Origin: DHVE2 group archaeon
GTDB lineage: Archaea; Thermoplasmatota; Thermoplasmata; Thermoplasmatales; Aciduliprofundaceae
NCBI GenBank assembly: GCA_015520975.1
Contig: WAOZ01000062.1
Location: 1 to 6,403 of the forward strand
Direction of reading: 5' to 3'
Length of the DNA stretch: 6,403 bases
Below, in pieces: positions 4,968-6,403 of this stretch; position 1 is the stretch's first letter, and each line of letters starts with the position of its first letter. Made by a program: the position numbers and the translations under genes. Under the pieces are notes generated by a model. The model was given only the letters and a program-made list of their open reading frames with translations. It did not search any database and was not told where the DNA came from.

Positions 4968-5975
4968 TCACTTCTTGCGCTTCGCAAGCCTCCTGGTCAA
5001 AACGCGTTCCAGAATGGTGCGCATATATGCAGCGTCGTGCTCTAATAGAGGTGATGAAGATATCACGGTTATATTGTACTCATTGTCAAGTATCACACCC
5101 GCAAGCGTCTCGAATTTCAGGTCTCCTTTCTTAATAGGTGCCAGCATCTTTTCGTTGCCGTTTTCATAAAACACACCTGAAAAATGCACATAATACTCGT
5201 TTTTCCAGTAGGGCGAGATTTTATCAAAAACTTCCTGAAAATCCTTTGCTTCTTTAAGCGCGCCATCCGTGCGCGCGTGAAGATGTGCAAAATTCACTAC
5301 TGGCAGTATTCCTTTAACTTTTTTTGTGAGCGAGAGAATTTCGTCAAGAGAACCGAAAAGCACCTGCTTACCCGATACCTCAAATGCAAGTTTGGGTTTG
5401 AGTTTCAGCTCTCTGAAACGAGATTTTAGGGCTTTGACATTATTGACCACATTTTTCATAGCCTCCTTTTTCGTCAAGTCCCCGTAGAGACCTATGTGAT
5501 TGAGCACGAGTTTCGCATCAACTTCGTTCGCCAGTATACCGCCCCAGATTATGTAATTCATAGATTTTTCTGTGAGTTCCGTATTGCTCACAAGATCCAT
5601 ATAATACGGTGTGTGTAGCGATAGCTGAACATCGAGTTCCTTTGCAAGGTTTCCCAAAACTCTCAATTCGCTATAACTCGATGCTAAATTCCAGAACAAT
5701 TCAAGAACTATATCATCCTCTTCAAGAGGCGAATCTATGCCTATGGGCACATAATTGCCCTCATCATCGGGTCTCAGAACCTCAATAATTATCGCATTTT
5801 CCACTTCTCTGGGTTTCAGACCCACCTCATCAATAACATTTCTTTCCTGAACATTGACGCGTAAAAACTGAATCTCCATAGCGTGAAGCCCCATCCTGTG
5901 AGTATCCTCTATCGCATCTTTCAGCGTGCGACCCTTGCACGATAAGGGTATTCCTGCCAAACCGAACCTGTACAT
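4968..5975 (-). CDS. endonuclease IV-like (xylose isomerase-like) TIM-barrel protein with altered metal site
   Basis: A 335-residue protein opening FGLAGIPLSCKGRTLKDAIE, the start of archaeal proteins often annotated as deoxyribonuclease IV/AP endonuclease-like. Barrel motifs appear in order: HAMEIQFLRV (31-40), LSLHTPYYMDL (118-128, H121), LVLNHIGLYGD (156-166, H160), LAFEVSGK (197-203, E199), VVNFAHLHAR (226-235, N228, H231), YYVHFSGV (261-268, H264) and ISSSPLLEHDA (305-315). By analogy with E. coli Nfo, the first-site ligands (H121, H160, E199) are kept, but the D179 equivalent is N228, the E261 equivalent appears to be S307, and the D-x-H pair is not seen. Residues 42-100 are an insertion relative to short relatives. 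The basic tail is RRLAKRKK. DNA repair activity is therefore doubtful; a sugar- or nucleic acid-related role remains open. The gene starts 61 nt after DUF1805 and is followed by hxlB after 6 nt. Confidence 0.8.
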   Translation of the reverse strand: MYRFGLAGIPLSCKGRTLKDAIEDTHRMGLHAMEIQFLRVNVQERNVIDEVGLKPREVENAIIIEVLRPDDEGNYVPIGIDSPLEEDDIVLELFWNLASSYSELRVLGNLAKELDVQLSLHTPYYMDLVSNTELTEKSMNYIIWGGILANEVDAKLVLNHIGLYGDLTKKEAMKNVVNNVKALKSRFRELKLKPKLAFEVSGKQVLFGSLDEILSLTKKVKGILPVVNFAHLHARTDGALKEAKDFQEVFDKISPYWKNEYYVHFSGVFYENGNEKMLAPIKKGDLKFETLAGVILDNEYNITVISSSPLLEHDAAYMRTILERVLTRRLAKRKK

Positions 5976-6036
5976 AGGAATCTTTTAACATTATAACGCA
6001 GGGAGTAATAACCTTTTCGCAATTTCAGATTTCAGA

Positions 6037-6333
6037 TCAGAGGTATTTCAGAGCATCTTTAAGAATTGTTTCCTCTCTGAGACCTTCCTGTTTGAGCTTT
6101 TCGCTGACCATTTTTATTGGCGCGTTCAGCATATCTCCGAAATCCCTCACACCGGAAACCATCACCGCTCTATCACCGAGTTTATCGGCAGCGTTTACAT
6201 TCAGATACCCGCACATTGCAAAGCCCCTTTCACCCTTTATCAGCAGAAGAGGCGCATTGAAAAGATTGATTTTCACGCCGAGATACTGCTTTCCTTCAAC
6301 CACGATCCTTTTAATAACCACATCTTCTTCCAT
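6037..6333 (-). CDS. DUF1805 domain protein
   Basis: A 98-residue soluble protein covering the whole DUF1805 domain: VVEGKQYLGVKINLFNAPLL (11-30), then LIKGERGFAMCGYLN (31-45, with conserved Cys41), AADKLGDRAVMVSGVRDFGD (48-67) and a C-terminal helix ending LKDALKYL. The family is small, mainly archaeal, and has no established function. The ATG at 6333 lies about 25 nt after a TATA box and has no ribosome binding site, so the mRNA is probably leaderless. It is the first gene of the minus-strand run that continues with the TIM barrel after 61 nt; that gap could hold a separate weak promoter, so membership of one operon is likely but not certain. Confidence 0.85.
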   Translation of the reverse strand: MEEDVVIKRIVVEGKQYLGVKINLFNAPLLLIKGERGFAMCGYLNVNAADKLGDRAVMVSGVRDFGDMLNAPIKMVSEKLKQEGLREETILKDALKYL

Positions 6334-6355
6334 AAATGAAAGAAGCGCATTTGGA

Positions 6356-6363
6356 AATATAAA
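6356..6363 (-). promoter_or_regulatory. promoter of the DUF1805 gene (TATA, leaderless)
   Basis: The minus strand reads AACAAAATTTATATTTCC; TTTATATT lies 23-30 nt before the ATG at 6333, so transcription should begin at or next to the start codon. A second TATA-like GGTTTAAATC (6381-6390) lies further upstream. It is nearly symmetric and could instead serve a plus-strand gene beginning beyond the window. Confidence 0.55.
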
Positions 6364-6403
6364 TTTTGTTAATGTAAAAAGATTTAAACCTGCAGATGTA
6401 TGC

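Noticed and set aside
1..6403. CRISPR arrays, tRNA or rRNA genes, insertion sequences
   Set aside because: No regularly spaced repeats, no cloverleaf-like conserved blocks, and no transposase or terminal inverted repeats were seen.

Overview
The window looks like chromosomal DNA of a euryarchaeon, most likely Thermoplasmatota and possibly related to Aciduliprofundum (DHVE2). The grounds are an archaellin with a class III (prepilin-type) signal, a FlaD/E-domain protein, archaea-specific families (UPF0201, DUF1805, DUF2226-like), archaeal TATA boxes with leaderless starts, and GGAGGTGA-type ribosome binding sites. The genus is an inference from gene content and protein style; no rRNA is present to test it.

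Layout. Positions 1-2614 (minus strand) are the promoter-proximal part of an archaellum operon: an archaellin (2614-1739), a one-domain ArlD/E protein (1734-1387), and a long coiled-coil protein with a DUF2226/DUF4388-like N-terminal domain that starts at 1351 and leaves the window at base 1. The rest of the operon (arlF, G, H, I, J) would be expected to the left. Positions 2615-2798 are a 184-bp divergent control region holding a perfect 8+4+8 palindrome, one or two minus-strand promoters for the archaellin and a leaderless plus-strand promoter.

Positions 2799-4088 (plus strand) encode a CPBP-family (Rce1-like glutamate) intramembrane protease with all three catalytic motifs, fused through a seven-proline tract to a cytosolic-type zinc ribbon. 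Its 3' end overlaps by 41 bp the 3' end of a minus-strand cluster running from 6333 to 4048: a DUF1805 protein, an endonuclease IV-like TIM barrel with a degraded metal site, 6-phospho-3-hexuloisomerase, and a UPF0201 protein. The last three are packed tightly (6-nt gap, then a 10-nt overlap) and are probably cotranscribed; DUF1805 has its own leaderless-type promoter.

How it fits together. Archaellin is the filament subunit and ArlD/E belongs to the cytosolic motor-associated apparatus. The DUF2226-like coiled-coil protein in the same operon is the best candidate here for an undescribed component, perhaps a polar scaffold or regulator of the motor. The CPBP-zinc ribbon protein shares the control region with the archaellum operon, so co-regulation is possible but unproven. 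The right-hand cluster is metabolic or housekeeping: phosphohexuloisomerase serves the ribulose monophosphate route to pentose phosphates, and the other three have no firm function.
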